The notes: generated by a model not told the origin, from the letters alone. Numbered from the stretch's first letter, positions 5,793 through 11,490 are shown. The stretch is 11,490 nucleotides of DNA from Candidatus Saccharimonadia bacterium (GCA_023262335.1 JALRBE010000004.1:1-11490), one strand, 5' to 3'. Made by a program: numbers and translations.

Positions 5793-6695
5793 TTATACGG
5801 CGAGCGCTTCGTGCCGGTCCATGACCGCGCGAACGACCTCGTGGCCAAGCCGTGGATGCACCGTCCCGACCGTTCCGTTGATCGGATATCGTCGCCAATC
5901 CACCTGCTCGAACGGTTCGTTCGCGAACGTGCGCACGTCGCCGCCGGCATTATGCAGTATGAGCGCCCCAGGCGCGACGTCATGCGGGTTCGACGGCCCC
6001 GGAAACACCGACACGTCGACGTCGCCGAGCGCCACGGATCCCATGAACAATTGATGGCTCGCGATCCGTGCGCGCGGAACCAGCTCCTGGAAGCGGTCCA
6101 AATCTGGCGTCGCCACCTTCCAATGCGTTTGTTCGAAACGCCGCACTTCGCTCAGCGTCCGTGGAGCGCGGTCACGGTCGACCGTCTGCACTTCCGGTTC
6201 CGGCGCGGCGCTCGTCTCGAAGAACGTTTTGCCGCGATGCGCCGAGATCAGCACCTTTTGATCTTGGAACGGATTGTAAATGGCGCTCATCGTCGGCACC
6301 GTCTCGCCCGGCATGAAGTGCGTCACCATGATGCTCGACGTGTTCTCGGTAAAACGATCGGTTTCATAACTGCGCACGAACCCTTTCGTGCCGTCGATCG
6401 GATCGATGATCCATAGCGGATGCTTGTCTGCCATGGCGAGGTCGTTCTTCACGGAATTCGACCGCTCCTCGCCCCACACCAAGTCGCCTGGAAACTCCTG
6501 GCCGGCCCATTCGATGAACGTGTCGTTCAGCGTCTCGTCGACGTTCGTTACCCACGTGTTGTCCGGCTTCTTGCGCTTGATGACGTTCTTGTCATGGATC
6601 ATCTGCCACGCCAATTCGCCCAGCGCCCGCACCGATCCCATCATGAAATCGTAGCGCTTGTCGATTTCGCGCGTTTGCGTTGATAGTCTGTCCAT
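5793..6695 (-). CDS. Inositol monophosphatase family (FIG superfamily) phosphatase
   Basis: A 300-aa Mg-dependent, Li-sensitive-type sugar or nucleotide monophosphatase. Metal-site motifs are present: GEERS (75-79), WIIDPIDGTKGF (95-106) with D98 and D101 of the DPxDGT signature, and HDVAPGALILHNAGG (238-252) with D239 matching the third-motif Asp. The Glu that often precedes AGG is Asn249 here. SVALGDVDVSVFPG (220-233) fits the substrate-binding part. Specificity (inositol-P, histidinol-P, PAP or fructose-1,6-bisP) cannot be settled. Start 6695 was chosen for GAGGAGG (6704-6710) 8 bp upstream and because the family fold begins there; the frame runs open to 6875 inside the preceding gene. It lies 61 bp after the HTH-NUDIX gene, so it is probably co-transcribed with it and the mannosyltransferase. 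Confidence 0.9.
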   Translation of the reverse strand: MDRLSTQTREIDKRYDFMMGSVRALGELAWQMIHDKNVIKRKKPDNTWVTNVDETLNDTFIEWAGQEFPGDLVWGEERSNSVKNDLAMADKHPLWIIDPIDGTKGFVRSYETDRFTENTSSIMVTHFMPGETVPTMSAIYNPFQDQKVLISAHRGKTFFETSAAPEPEVQTVDRDRAPRTLSEVRRFEQTHWKVATPDLDRFQELVPRARIASHQLFMGSVALGDVDVSVFPGPSNPHDVAPGALILHNAGGDVRTFANEPFEQVDWRRYPINGTVGTVHPRLGHEVVRAVMDRHEALAV

Positions 6696-6756
6696 AGTGG
6701 TGTCCTCCTCTGGTTCCAGCCTACCGTAGAACCGCGGCCACCGTAAGTAAATGAAT

Positions 6757-7461
6757 TTACCCTGGAATTTCCCAGGCGGTGTCGATCGGCTCGTGCGACC
6801 CTTCGTCGACGCGTCGCAAAGCCTCGGCGATCTCGCCGGAAAGCGGCTCCAGGCCGGCAAGCTCGCTGCGGCCATACCAGTCGCTCGTGCCGTTCGGCGT
6901 CACGCCGGGCACTTGTTCGCCGCCAAACTCCACATGCCACAGGGCACCGGGCCGATGAATGATAACTTTGCCGTCCTTCATGTAGCGGAAGTTGGTCATG
7001 CACAGAAACGACGCTTGGTACTCGCCGTGAACTTCGCGGCGCTCCAGCTCGCTATTTAGACGGTCGGCTATGGATTCGCCGTAGCGCATTTTGCCCGACG
7101 GAATAGTGTAAATGCCCGCGAGCGGTTGACGCGTTGCCTTGTAGAGCAGCACTTGGTCGCCCGCCGTCACCAGCACCGACACGTGCGCGTACGGGCGCAT
7201 CATCAACCGCGCGGCCGGCGACGAAAAACCGTCCGCGACCAAGTGGCCTTTGTGCGTCAGCGAATAGCCGTCGTTGCCGCCCTCCACGAGGTCACGCTGC
7301 CGCAAATGCCGCAAGTGGTAATTGAACGCGTTGCCTTCTATGCCGTCCGGCTTGAGCTGCTGGTACGTCAGCGTTCCGCGTTGCCGCAGCTGCATCATGA
7401 CATGGCGCTGGATATGGTGTGACAAGTCGATATTGGTGGTCGGGATGTCATACTCGGACAC
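6757..7461 (-). CDS. Winged-helix + degenerate NUDIX domain protein (possible sensor-regulator)
   Basis: 234 aa in two parts. Residues about 15-80 look like a winged helix-turn-helix (MMQLRQRGTLTYQQLKP, then NAFNYHLRHLRQRDLVE with a wing YSLTHKG). Residues about 90-234 are a NUDIX fold (VSVLVTAGDQVLLYKATRQP, GIYTIPSGKMRYGES). The NUDIX box GX5EX7REUXEE reads G123, E129, then SELERR (137-142). The conserved Arg is Ser, and two metal-binding Glu positions are Arg141 and Arg142, so hydrolysis is doubtful and a ligand-sensing role is plausible. NrtR regulators also join NUDIX and wHTH, but in the opposite order. The start is GTG (7459-7461) with GGAGGT (7467-7472) 5 bp upstream; that SD overlaps the mannosyltransferase stop codon, so the genes are translationally coupled. 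Confidence 0.83.
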   Translation of the reverse strand: MSEYDIPTTNIDLSHHIQRHVMMQLRQRGTLTYQQLKPDGIEGNAFNYHLRHLRQRDLVEGGNDGYSLTHKGHLVADGFSSPAARLMMRPYAHVSVLVTAGDQVLLYKATRQPLAGIYTIPSGKMRYGESIADRLNSELERREVHGEYQASFLCMTNFRYMKDGKVIIHRPGALWHVEFGGEQVPGVTPNGTSDWYGRSELAGLEPLSGEIAEALRRVDEGSHEPIDTAWEIPG

Positions 7462-7464
7462 GGC

Positions 7465-8853
7465 TTACCTCCATGTCGGCAGCCACATGCGCTGCTCCAA
7501 GTCGCCCGGCATGAGCGGCCAGCCGTAACTGATCGGCACGAAATACAAAAACCCGAGCACGATGACCGCCACGAACGCCCAATACGTTTGCTGCGCGGCT
7601 TTGCCGCCGAACCGCTCGCGCTGCCATCCGAACAGCAGCGCCAGCATGACGCAGGCAAGCAGCACCGCGAACACGAGCGCGATAAGGTAATGATAGAGAA
7701 ACATCGGCCGGTCGATGAACGCGAACGGCACGAAGTTCACGGCGTACCCTGCGAGCAGGAACGCGACGGTTGCGCGCTTGGCACCGAGCAACTTCGGACG
7801 TGCCACCCATATAGCAAAGGCAGCGAGCACGGCAATGGCGCTCCCCCACCAAACCACCGGGTTGCCGAGCAAATAAATGTTGCCCTGCATGCCGTCTTTG
7901 CCTTCCGGTCCCTGCCAGTAATACACGCCGCGCAGCTCAAGCGGCCACGAATACCACTTCGACGCGTACGGATGCTCGACGTCGTTCAACGAGCCCTGCG
8001 CGGTGTACATCTCTTGGTTGAGCTCGACGAACTTATCCCAGAACGCCATGCGCGCCTGGCTATCGTAGTTTTCGCTGCCGATCAACAGCGAACGGAATTT
8101 GGCACCCATGAACGCGTCGCCTTCGCCACTTTTGGTCAGCAGGCTGAAGTGCGTCATGAAACAGCCGATATAAACTGCCGCCACGACGAACACGACTACT
8201 GCCCCTTCGGCGAGCGGACGCTGCCACCCGGCCTTTGCCCGGTACGAATCAACGAGCCATGTCACGCCCACGAGCCCGGCGATCGCTAGGCCGGTCCATT
8301 TGGTGCTCACAAGGATGCCAAGCAGCAAGGCCGTAAACAACACCCACGCCCAACGCCGCAAACCCTTGCTTTTGCGCAGCGCCAAGTACGCGCTCAAAGC
8401 GCCGAATCCGGCCAGTAGCAGAATGCTGTCCATCAGCACGAACCGCGACTCCACCAACAGCGCGTTCTCGCATAAAATCATCAGCGCGCCAAGCGCGGCA
8501 ATACGACGACCAAGGCCAAGCTGGCGAACGATAACGTACGTGAGCGGCACCAACGCCGCGCCGGCGAGCGCCGGAATGAACCGTAGTAGTACGCCTGCCG
8601 GATCACCGCCGCTTAGCTGCGCAGGGTCGATCCCCAGCGCCCCGGCCGCGCCGGCGAATAGCAGCTTCACGAACGGCGGATGGATGTCGAAAAAATAGTG
8701 TCCGTCCAGGTAGTTGGCGGCGAACGCGCGGAAGTAGACTTCGTCGAACACGACCGCCGGTGGCAAATGCAGCTGCACCAACCTGGTCACGAGCGCAGCG
8801 ACCGTCAGAATCCAGACTTCAGGATATTTGAATAGCCGCTGATACCATTTCAT
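7465..8853 (-). CDS. Protein O-mannosyltransferase (GT39/PMT family)
   Basis: A 462-aa polytopic membrane protein resembling bacterial (actinobacterial-type) PMTs, which transfer mannose from polyprenyl-phosphate-mannose to Ser/Thr of secreted proteins at the membrane. The catalytic first-loop signature FDEVYFRAFAANYLDGHYFF (36-55) carries the DE pair D37/E38, followed by DIHPPFVK (56-63). The central loop (about 255-330) holds conserved-looking SWPLELRGVYYW. About ten to eleven hydrophobic segments are present, the last four (from about 335) matching the PMT C-terminal four-helix region. It heads the operon with the wHTH-NUDIX and phosphatase genes. An extended -10 (TGT TAGACT, 8860-8868) ends 6 nt before the ATG, so the mRNA is probably leaderless; AAGGGA abuts the ATG too closely to be a normal SD. 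Substrates are unknown. Confidence 0.9.
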   Translation of the reverse strand: MKWYQRLFKYPEVWILTVAALVTRLVQLHLPPAVVFDEVYFRAFAANYLDGHYFFDIHPPFVKLLFAGAAGALGIDPAQLSGGDPAGVLLRFIPALAGAALVPLTYVIVRQLGLGRRIAALGALMILCENALLVESRFVLMDSILLLAGFGALSAYLALRKSKGLRRWAWVLFTALLLGILVSTKWTGLAIAGLVGVTWLVDSYRAKAGWQRPLAEGAVVVFVVAAVYIGCFMTHFSLLTKSGEGDAFMGAKFRSLLIGSENYDSQARMAFWDKFVELNQEMYTAQGSLNDVEHPYASKWYSWPLELRGVYYWQGPEGKDGMQGNIYLLGNPVVWWGSAIAVLAAFAIWVARPKLLGAKRATVAFLLAGYAVNFVPFAFIDRPMFLYHYLIALVFAVLLACVMLALLFGWQRERFGGKAAQQTYWAFVAVIVLGFLYFVPISYGWPLMPGDLEQRMWLPTWR

Positions 8854-8859
8854 TCCCTT

Positions 8860-8868
8860 AGTCTAACA
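8860..8868 (-). promoter_or_regulatory. Extended -10 promoter of the mannosyltransferase operon
   Basis: On the minus strand TGT followed by TAGACT (8860-8865) ends 6 nt before ATG 8853; transcription should begin at or beside the start codon. A weak TTTGTA (8883-8888) is 17 bp upstream, touching the rpsO terminator. Confidence 0.5.
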
Positions 8869-8885
8869 GATACGGATTCCCATAC

Positions 8886-8912
8886 AAAAAGCCCCGCTTA
8901 CGCGGAGCTTTT
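8886..8912 (-). terminator. rpsO terminator (GUAA tetraloop)
   Basis: On the minus strand AGCTCCGC, loop GTAA, GCGGGGCT (8909 down to 8890) and a run of T (8886-8890). The stem is nearly identical to those at 1197 and 1708 but has a GNRA-type loop. It lies 19 bp after the rpsO stop. Confidence 0.9.
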
Positions 8913-8930
8913 CGTTTTCGTTGCCAAGTG

Positions 8931-9197
8931 TTACTTGCGGAGACCGAGTTGGGTAATAAGACCCTTGTAGCCCGCGAAGTCCTTGCGTTCAAGGTAAGCG
9001 AGCAGGCGCTTGCGGCGACCGACCATTTGGATCAGGCCACGGCGAGCCATGTGGTCGTGCTTATGAACCTTCAAGTGTTCGGTGATTTCCTTGATACGGG
9101 CGGTCAAAACTGACACCTGTACTTCGGCGCTCCCGACGTCTTGCTTGCTCTTCTGCGTTGCCGCGATAGCTTTGGCTTTGTTATCTGCTGTAATCAT
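8931..9197 (-). CDS. rpsO: 30S ribosomal protein S15
   Basis: 88 aa, the normal S15 length. Recognisable S15 parts are the N-terminal helix region (DVGSAEVQVSVLTARIKEIT, 21-40), the 16S rRNA-contacting HLKVHKHDHMARRGLIQMVGRR (41-62) and the C-terminal KRLLAYLERKDFAGYKGLITQLGLRK. S15 is a primary 16S-binding protein of the 30S platform. Start 9197 (MITADNKAKA) is set by homology and by the promoter; the frame extends to 9293 but that would include the promoter. There is no SD. Its own promoter starts right after the truB stop, and a terminator follows, so rpsO can be made without truB. In the usual arrangement pnp would come next; here the mannosyltransferase operon does. Confidence 0.98.
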   Translation of the reverse strand: MITADNKAKAIAATQKSKQDVGSAEVQVSVLTARIKEITEHLKVHKHDHMARRGLIQMVGRRKRLLAYLERKDFAGYKGLITQLGLRK

Positions 9198-9206
9198 CAG
9201 TACCGT

Positions 9207-9235
9207 ATTGTAGCAACTTTTCCCCAGTTGCGCAA
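9207..9235 (-). promoter_or_regulatory. rpsO promoter
   Basis: On the minus strand TTGCGC (9230-9235), a 17-bp spacer and TACAAT (9207-9212), whose end is 9 nt before ATG 9197. The predicted leader is only about 3 nt. The -35 lies directly behind the truB stop (9242-9244). Confidence 0.7.
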
Positions 9236-9241
9236 GAGGCG

Positions 9242-9901
9242 TTAGTCGGTAACGCCGAACTCGGCCAACGACTGCGCGTTCGCGACGTCCCAATCCGCCA
9301 CCTTCGTGCGCCGCAGCTGCGTGCAGTACGCGCCCGTGCCGAGCGTTTTGCCGATGTCTTCGGCGAGCGTGCGAATATAGGTGCCGCTGCTCACGTGCGT
9401 GCGGATCTTTACTTCCGGATACGCATAGTCGACAAGCTCCAAACTATGGATCGTTACCTGCCGCAGAGGAATTTCGACTTCTTTGCCGGCACGTGCCAAA
9501 TCATATGCCCGTTGGCCGCCTACCTTTATAGCGCTGTAAATCGGTGGCCGCTGCGTAATTTCGCCGGTGAACTTTTTGAGCGCGGCTTCAACGTCTTCGC
9601 GGCTTGGCTGCTCGTCGTTTACATCGCTCACCTCGCCCTCCGGGTCGCCCGTGGAGCTCGTTTGCCCCAAGCGCACCGTCGCCTCGTATACTTTGTCGAG
9701 CTTGGTGTAGCCCATGGCATTCTTCGTTTCTTTGCCGACGCATAATATCAACAACCCCGTCGCGAACGGGTCGAGCGTGCCGGTATGTCCTATCTTCACC
9801 TTCTTGCCTGCCTGCGCGCTTAGCACGCGGCGCACCCGCGCCACCACGCCGAAGCTGGTCATGCCGTCAGGCTTGTCTATGAGCAAAATTCCGTCTGTCA
9901 T
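9242..9901 (-). CDS. truB: tRNA pseudouridine(55) synthase, short form
   Basis: TruB makes pseudouridine 55 in the T-loop of tRNAs. The catalytic motif GHTGTLDPFATGLL (38-51) contains the nucleophile D44. N-terminal GILLIDKPDGMTSF (4-17), the RNA-contact segment QRPPIYSAIKVGGQRAYDLAR and the C-terminal SSGTYIRTLAEDIG and LRRTKV motifs are all in family order. At 219 aa it ends after the catalytic domain, without the PUA-like C-terminal domain of E. coli TruB (about 314 aa); this short form is inferred to be native, since the last motif is intact before the TAA. The start at 9901 is set by the family N-terminus; the frame extends to 9943 without support. There is no SD. TATACT ends 9 nt upstream. 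rpsO follows on the same strand. Confidence 0.97.
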   Translation of the reverse strand: MTDGILLIDKPDGMTSFGVVARVRRVLSAQAGKKVKIGHTGTLDPFATGLLILCVGKETKNAMGYTKLDKVYEATVRLGQTSSTGDPEGEVSDVNDEQPSREDVEAALKKFTGEITQRPPIYSAIKVGGQRAYDLARAGKEVEIPLRQVTIHSLELVDYAYPEVKIRTHVSSGTYIRTLAEDIGKTLGTGAYCTQLRRTKVADWDVANAQSLAEFGVTD

Positions 9902-9910
9902 CAAGTAAGT

Positions 9911-9916
9911 AGTATA
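9911..9916 (-). promoter_or_regulatory. truB -10 box
   Basis: On the minus strand TATACT (9911-9916) ends 9 nt before ATG 9901, predicting a leader of 2-3 nt as for rpsO. No good -35; that zone is occupied by the palindrome CTCTTTGCAAAGAG (9934-9947). Confidence 0.5.
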
Positions 9917-9925
9917 TAGGATTGC

Positions 9926-9960
9926 AACGTATTCTCTTTGCAAAGAGCTGAGCGTACGTT
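9926..9960. repeat. Palindrome behind the truB promoter
   Basis: A perfect 14-bp palindrome CTCTTTGCAAAGAG (9934-9947) is enclosed by AACGTA (9926-9931) and its inverse TACGTT (9955-9960). It covers the expected truB -35 region and abuts the large palindromic element that starts at 9958. Confidence 0.65.
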
Positions 9961-10460
9961 CTTTTTACTAAAAGAACCCAAAGTCTTCTTTTGGTATGCA
10001 AAAGAAGCAAAACAGCTGCAACCCCTCGGCGAGCCAGGCAAACCGGGTCCTTGCTCGCCGTCGCTCGAGAACGCAAGCGGTCCAGAATGTTTATTTTAGT
10101 TATTGATTCTGGACACCCTCTCGCGAACGACTCGGCAAGCAAGGGCCCGCTTCGCTTGGTAGCCTGCGGACGTCGCGGAGGATGATACATATTTTATTCG
10201 CGGCTCTGCCGCGTAGACAATTAATTAGCCATGCCTCGTCCGCGATAGCCCGAAGCGCCCATGACACTTGGGACGGAATAGTTCGCGAGAGGGTGTTCGT
10301 TCGATCAATTAAGAGAATAGAACGGACCGACCGAAGGGAGTTCTCGAGCGACCGTTCCGGGTGGCTTGGGCGATACGGCGATATCGCGGGTAGAGGTGAG
10401 TTTTTTGATTCTTTTTGTCGATACAAAAAGAAGTGACTTGGTTCTTGGTCAATCAAGAAC
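9958..10460. repeat. Nested palindromic intergenic element, about 503 bp
   Basis: This fills the gap between truB and the deacetylase gene; no convincing gene lies in it. Paired arms nest around a centre near 10206. Outermost are two 20-bp palindromes GTTCTT-N8-AAGAAC (9958-9977, 10441-10460). Next are hairpins CTTCTTTTG-N5-CAAAAGAAG (9985-10007) and TTCTTTTTGT-N4-ACAAAAAGAA (10409-10432). Further in are the 13-bp arms GTCGCTCGAGAAC/GTTCTCGAGCGAC (10060-10072, 10340-10352), CGGTCC/GGACCG, the 16-bp arms ACACCCTCTCGCGAAC/GTTCGCGAGAGGGTGT (10113-10128, 10281-10296), CGCTTCG/CGAAGCG (10148, 10251) and TCGCGGAGGA/TCGTCCGCGA (10173, 10236, one mismatch). At the centre is CGCGGC-TCT-GCCGCG (10199-10213). 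Local hairpins also occur at 10027-10060 (8-bp stem) and 10080-10114 (9-bp stem). No transposase or flanking target-site duplication was recognised. It may be a non-autonomous repeat or head-to-head copies of one repeat. Confidence 0.85.
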
Positions 10461-10474
10461 AAAAAAGTTATACT
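10445..10474 (+). promoter_or_regulatory. Promoter of the PIG-L family gene
   Basis: TTGGTC (10445-10450), 18-bp spacer and TATACT (10469-10474), which ends 6 nt before ATG 10481, so the mRNA is probably leaderless. The -35 lies inside the right-hand cap palindrome (10441-10460). Confidence 0.6.
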
Positions 10475-10480
10475 GAACCT

Positions 10481-11164
10481 ATGCAAAAGATCCTCTTCGG
10501 CCTATTCGCCCACCCCGACGACGAAGCCTTCGGCCCGGTCGCGACGCTTCTCAATGAAGTCCGCGCAGGCACCGAACTGCACCTTGTAGTGCTGACCGGC
10601 GGCGAAAACGGCACCAACCCTGACAACCTGCCAAACCTCGGCGAAACCCGGCTTCAGGAATGGCGTGCGGCCGGCGCGCTGATCGGCGCTGCCAGCATGC
10701 ATCACTTCGGCTATGTCGACGGCACGCTCGGCAATAAGGACCACGTCGCGATTACCGACCGCTTCATGGAGCTCGTCACACAAACCGTTGCTGGCCGTAG
10801 CGACGTCGACATCGAGTTCATGAGCCTCGACTTGAACGGCTATACCGGCCACATCGACCATATCGTCGCCGCACGCAGCGCCTGCCTGGCCTTCTACCGC
10901 CTGCGCGAGCAGGGTTTGCCAATGAGCCGCGTTCGGCTCGCTACGCTGCCACGCAGCATCATACCCGCCCTAAACACCGGCTTCGTGTACATGGAACCTG
11001 GCAAAACGGCCGAACAAATCGACGAGACGGTCGACGGTCGCGACCTCAAAGACGACATCCTCGAAATCATGCGCCAGCACCGCACGCAGCGCGGCGACTA
11101 CGACTACACCGTCAAAACCCAAGGCGAAAACCTTGGGCTCAACTACTTCGTTATCAAGAATTAA
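10481..11164 (+). CDS. PIG-L/LmbE family deacetylase
   Basis: 227-aa zinc hydrolase of the PIG-L/LmbE (MshB, BshB) family, which removes acetyl from N-acetylglucosaminyl compounds such as lipid- or thiol-linked GlcNAc. The metal motif AHPDDE (10-15) gives H11 and D14, and GHIDH (123-127) matches the family's second metal motif (HPDH-like) with H127 as the likely ligand. LHLVVLTGGENGT (33-45), RLQEWRAAGALIGA and FGYVDGTLG follow the family pattern. Start 10481 was chosen because the fold begins there and TATACT ends 6 nt upstream; the frame extends to 10415, but that adds 22 residues read from promoter and repeat DNA. There is no SD. The stop shares TTAA (11161-11164) with the convergent proline-rich gene. 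Substrate unknown; cell-envelope glycan or a small thiol precursor are options. Confidence 0.92.
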   Translation: MQKILFGLFAHPDDEAFGPVATLLNEVRAGTELHLVVLTGGENGTNPDNLPNLGETRLQEWRAAGALIGAASMHHFGYVDGTLGNKDHVAITDRFMELVTQTVAGRSDVDIEFMSLDLNGYTGHIDHIVAARSACLAFYRLREQGLPMSRVRLATLPRSIIPALNTGFVYMEPGKTAEQIDETVDGRDLKDDILEIMRQHRTQRGDYDYTVKTQGENLGLNYFVIKN

Positions 11165-11490
11165 CCCTGGCCAGGAATGCGGTACTGGCCCGGTTCCGGC
11201 GCGGCGGGCGCCGGCGTGGGAGTAGGAGTGACAGGCTCGCTTGGCGCTGCGGCGTCGCCAAAGACATCGCCGGTAACGGCACCCGAAAGCGGTGCTGGCG
11301 GCTGACCGAAGTCAGGGAACGGCGGAGGCGGAGGAAGCGGTGGCAGGCTGCTGTCGCCTGGCAGTGGCGGGAGTGGTGGCATGATTGGTACTTCCGGCGC
11401 GGGAGCGGGAGCTACCGGCGCGGGTTCGATCGGAGGCAATGCCGGTGGCATGTCCGCGCCAAGCTGGGCTGCACCCTCAGGGGTACCGCC
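11161..11490 (-). CDS. Proline-rich protein, C-terminal part (5' end outside window)
   Basis: The minus-strand frame is open from the right edge to TAA at 11161-11163. An internal ATG at 11451 exists, but the upstream codons read on in frame as GGTPEGAAQLGAD, so the gene most likely starts outside. The visible 109 residues are low-complexity: Pro-Ala repeats (PAPVAPAPAPEVP), a PPLPPLPG / LPPLPPPPPFP tract, then TPTPTPAPAAPEPG and the end YRIPGQG. Such a tail suggests a flexible, perhaps surface-exposed or linker region; Thr/Ser-Pro-Ala segments are also of the kind O-mannosylated in other bacteria, which may matter given the mannosyltransferase in this window (speculative). No conserved domain is visible. 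Reality rests on frame openness, the shared TTAA stop with the neighbour and composition. Confidence 0.6.
   Translation of the reverse strand, partial: GGTPEGAAQLGADMPPALPPIEPAPVAPAPAPEVPIMPPLPPLPGDSSLPPLPPPPPFPDFGQPPAPLSGAVTGDVFGDAAAPSEPVTPTPTPAPAAPEPGQYRIPGQG

Noticed and set aside
5613..6416. Plus-strand open frame of 267 aa
   Set aside because: Shadow of the inositol-monophosphatase gene on the other strand and crosses the bidirectional terminator at 5752-5786; Arg/His-rich composition typical of antisense frames.
6696..6875. N-terminal extension of the phosphatase
   Set aside because: Overlaps the end of the HTH-NUDIX gene and is unlike the family; the GAGGAGG site points to the ATG at 6695.
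7588..8289. Plus-strand open frame of 233 aa
   Set aside because: Antisense shadow of the mannosyltransferase gene with no start signals.
9958..10460. CRISPR array or integron attachment site
   Set aside because: Repeats are inverted and of unequal length rather than regularly spaced direct repeats, and no cas or integrase gene is present.
10415..10480. Upstream start for the PIG-L gene
   Set aside because: The extra 22 residues would be read from the repeat and the promoter; the family fold begins at 10481, where the -10 spacing also fits.
9867..10486. Open frames inside the truB upstream gap on both strands
   Set aside because: They read through nested inverted repeats, have no SD or correctly placed promoter, and their protein sequences look like translated repeats.
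1..11490. tRNA or rRNA genes
   Set aside because: No cloverleaf with a TTCGA-type T-arm and acceptor stem, and no rRNA-like conserved stretch, was seen on either strand by eye.

Overview
The window looks like chromosomal DNA of a small-genome bacterium, most likely a Patescibacteria/CPR member and possibly Saccharibacteria (TM7). This is an inference and no marker here proves it. Pointers are tightly packed genes, several genes with a -10 box almost touching the start codon and no Shine-Dalgarno (SD) site, a short TruB without PUA domain, many small lineage-specific membrane proteins, and UGA used as an ordinary stop (which argues against Gracilibacteria/Absconditabacteria). Coding DNA is GC-rich with AT-rich gaps. 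No tRNA, rRNA, CRISPR array or transposase was seen.

Layout from left to right. 1-586 (-): N-terminal part of PNPase (pnp), running out of the window. 777-1691 (+): two tandem paralogous small membrane proteins with a nearly identical C-terminal tail, each with its own UACG-loop terminator. 1730-2107 (-): acidic, probably disordered 125-aa protein behind a perfect consensus promoter. 2254-2916 (+): 220-aa membrane-anchored helical protein. 2996-3768 (+): 36-aa single-helix microprotein coupled by an ATGA overlap to a laccase-domain (YfiH/PgeF-like) protein. 3765-5467 (-): two-gene ABC-2 exporter. 5504-5731 (+): small two-helix membrane protein, diverging from the exporter over only 36 bp. 5793-8853 (-): operon of a protein O-mannosyltransferase (GT39), a winged-helix/degenerate-NUDIX protein and an inositol-monophosphatase-family enzyme. 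8931-9901 (-): rpsO and truB. 9902-10480: a 579-bp gap filled by a nested palindromic element. 10481-11164 (+): PIG-L family deacetylase. 11161-11490 (-): C-terminal part of a proline-rich protein.

How the genes relate. truB, rpsO and pnp share a strand and form the widespread truB-rpsO-pnp order, but here about 8.3 kb of accessory genes separates rpsO from pnp. That interval is dominated by envelope functions: export, O-mannosylation and small membrane proteins. Seven starts (2996, 5467-, 5504, 8853-, 9197-, 9901-, 10481) have a -10-like box ending 6 or 9 nt before ATG, implying leaderless or nearly leaderless mRNAs. Other genes, including the operon-internal ones, keep clear SD sites. The least explained structure is the roughly 500-bp nested palindrome centred near 10206, capped by two 20-bp GTTCTT-N8-AAGAAC palindromes.
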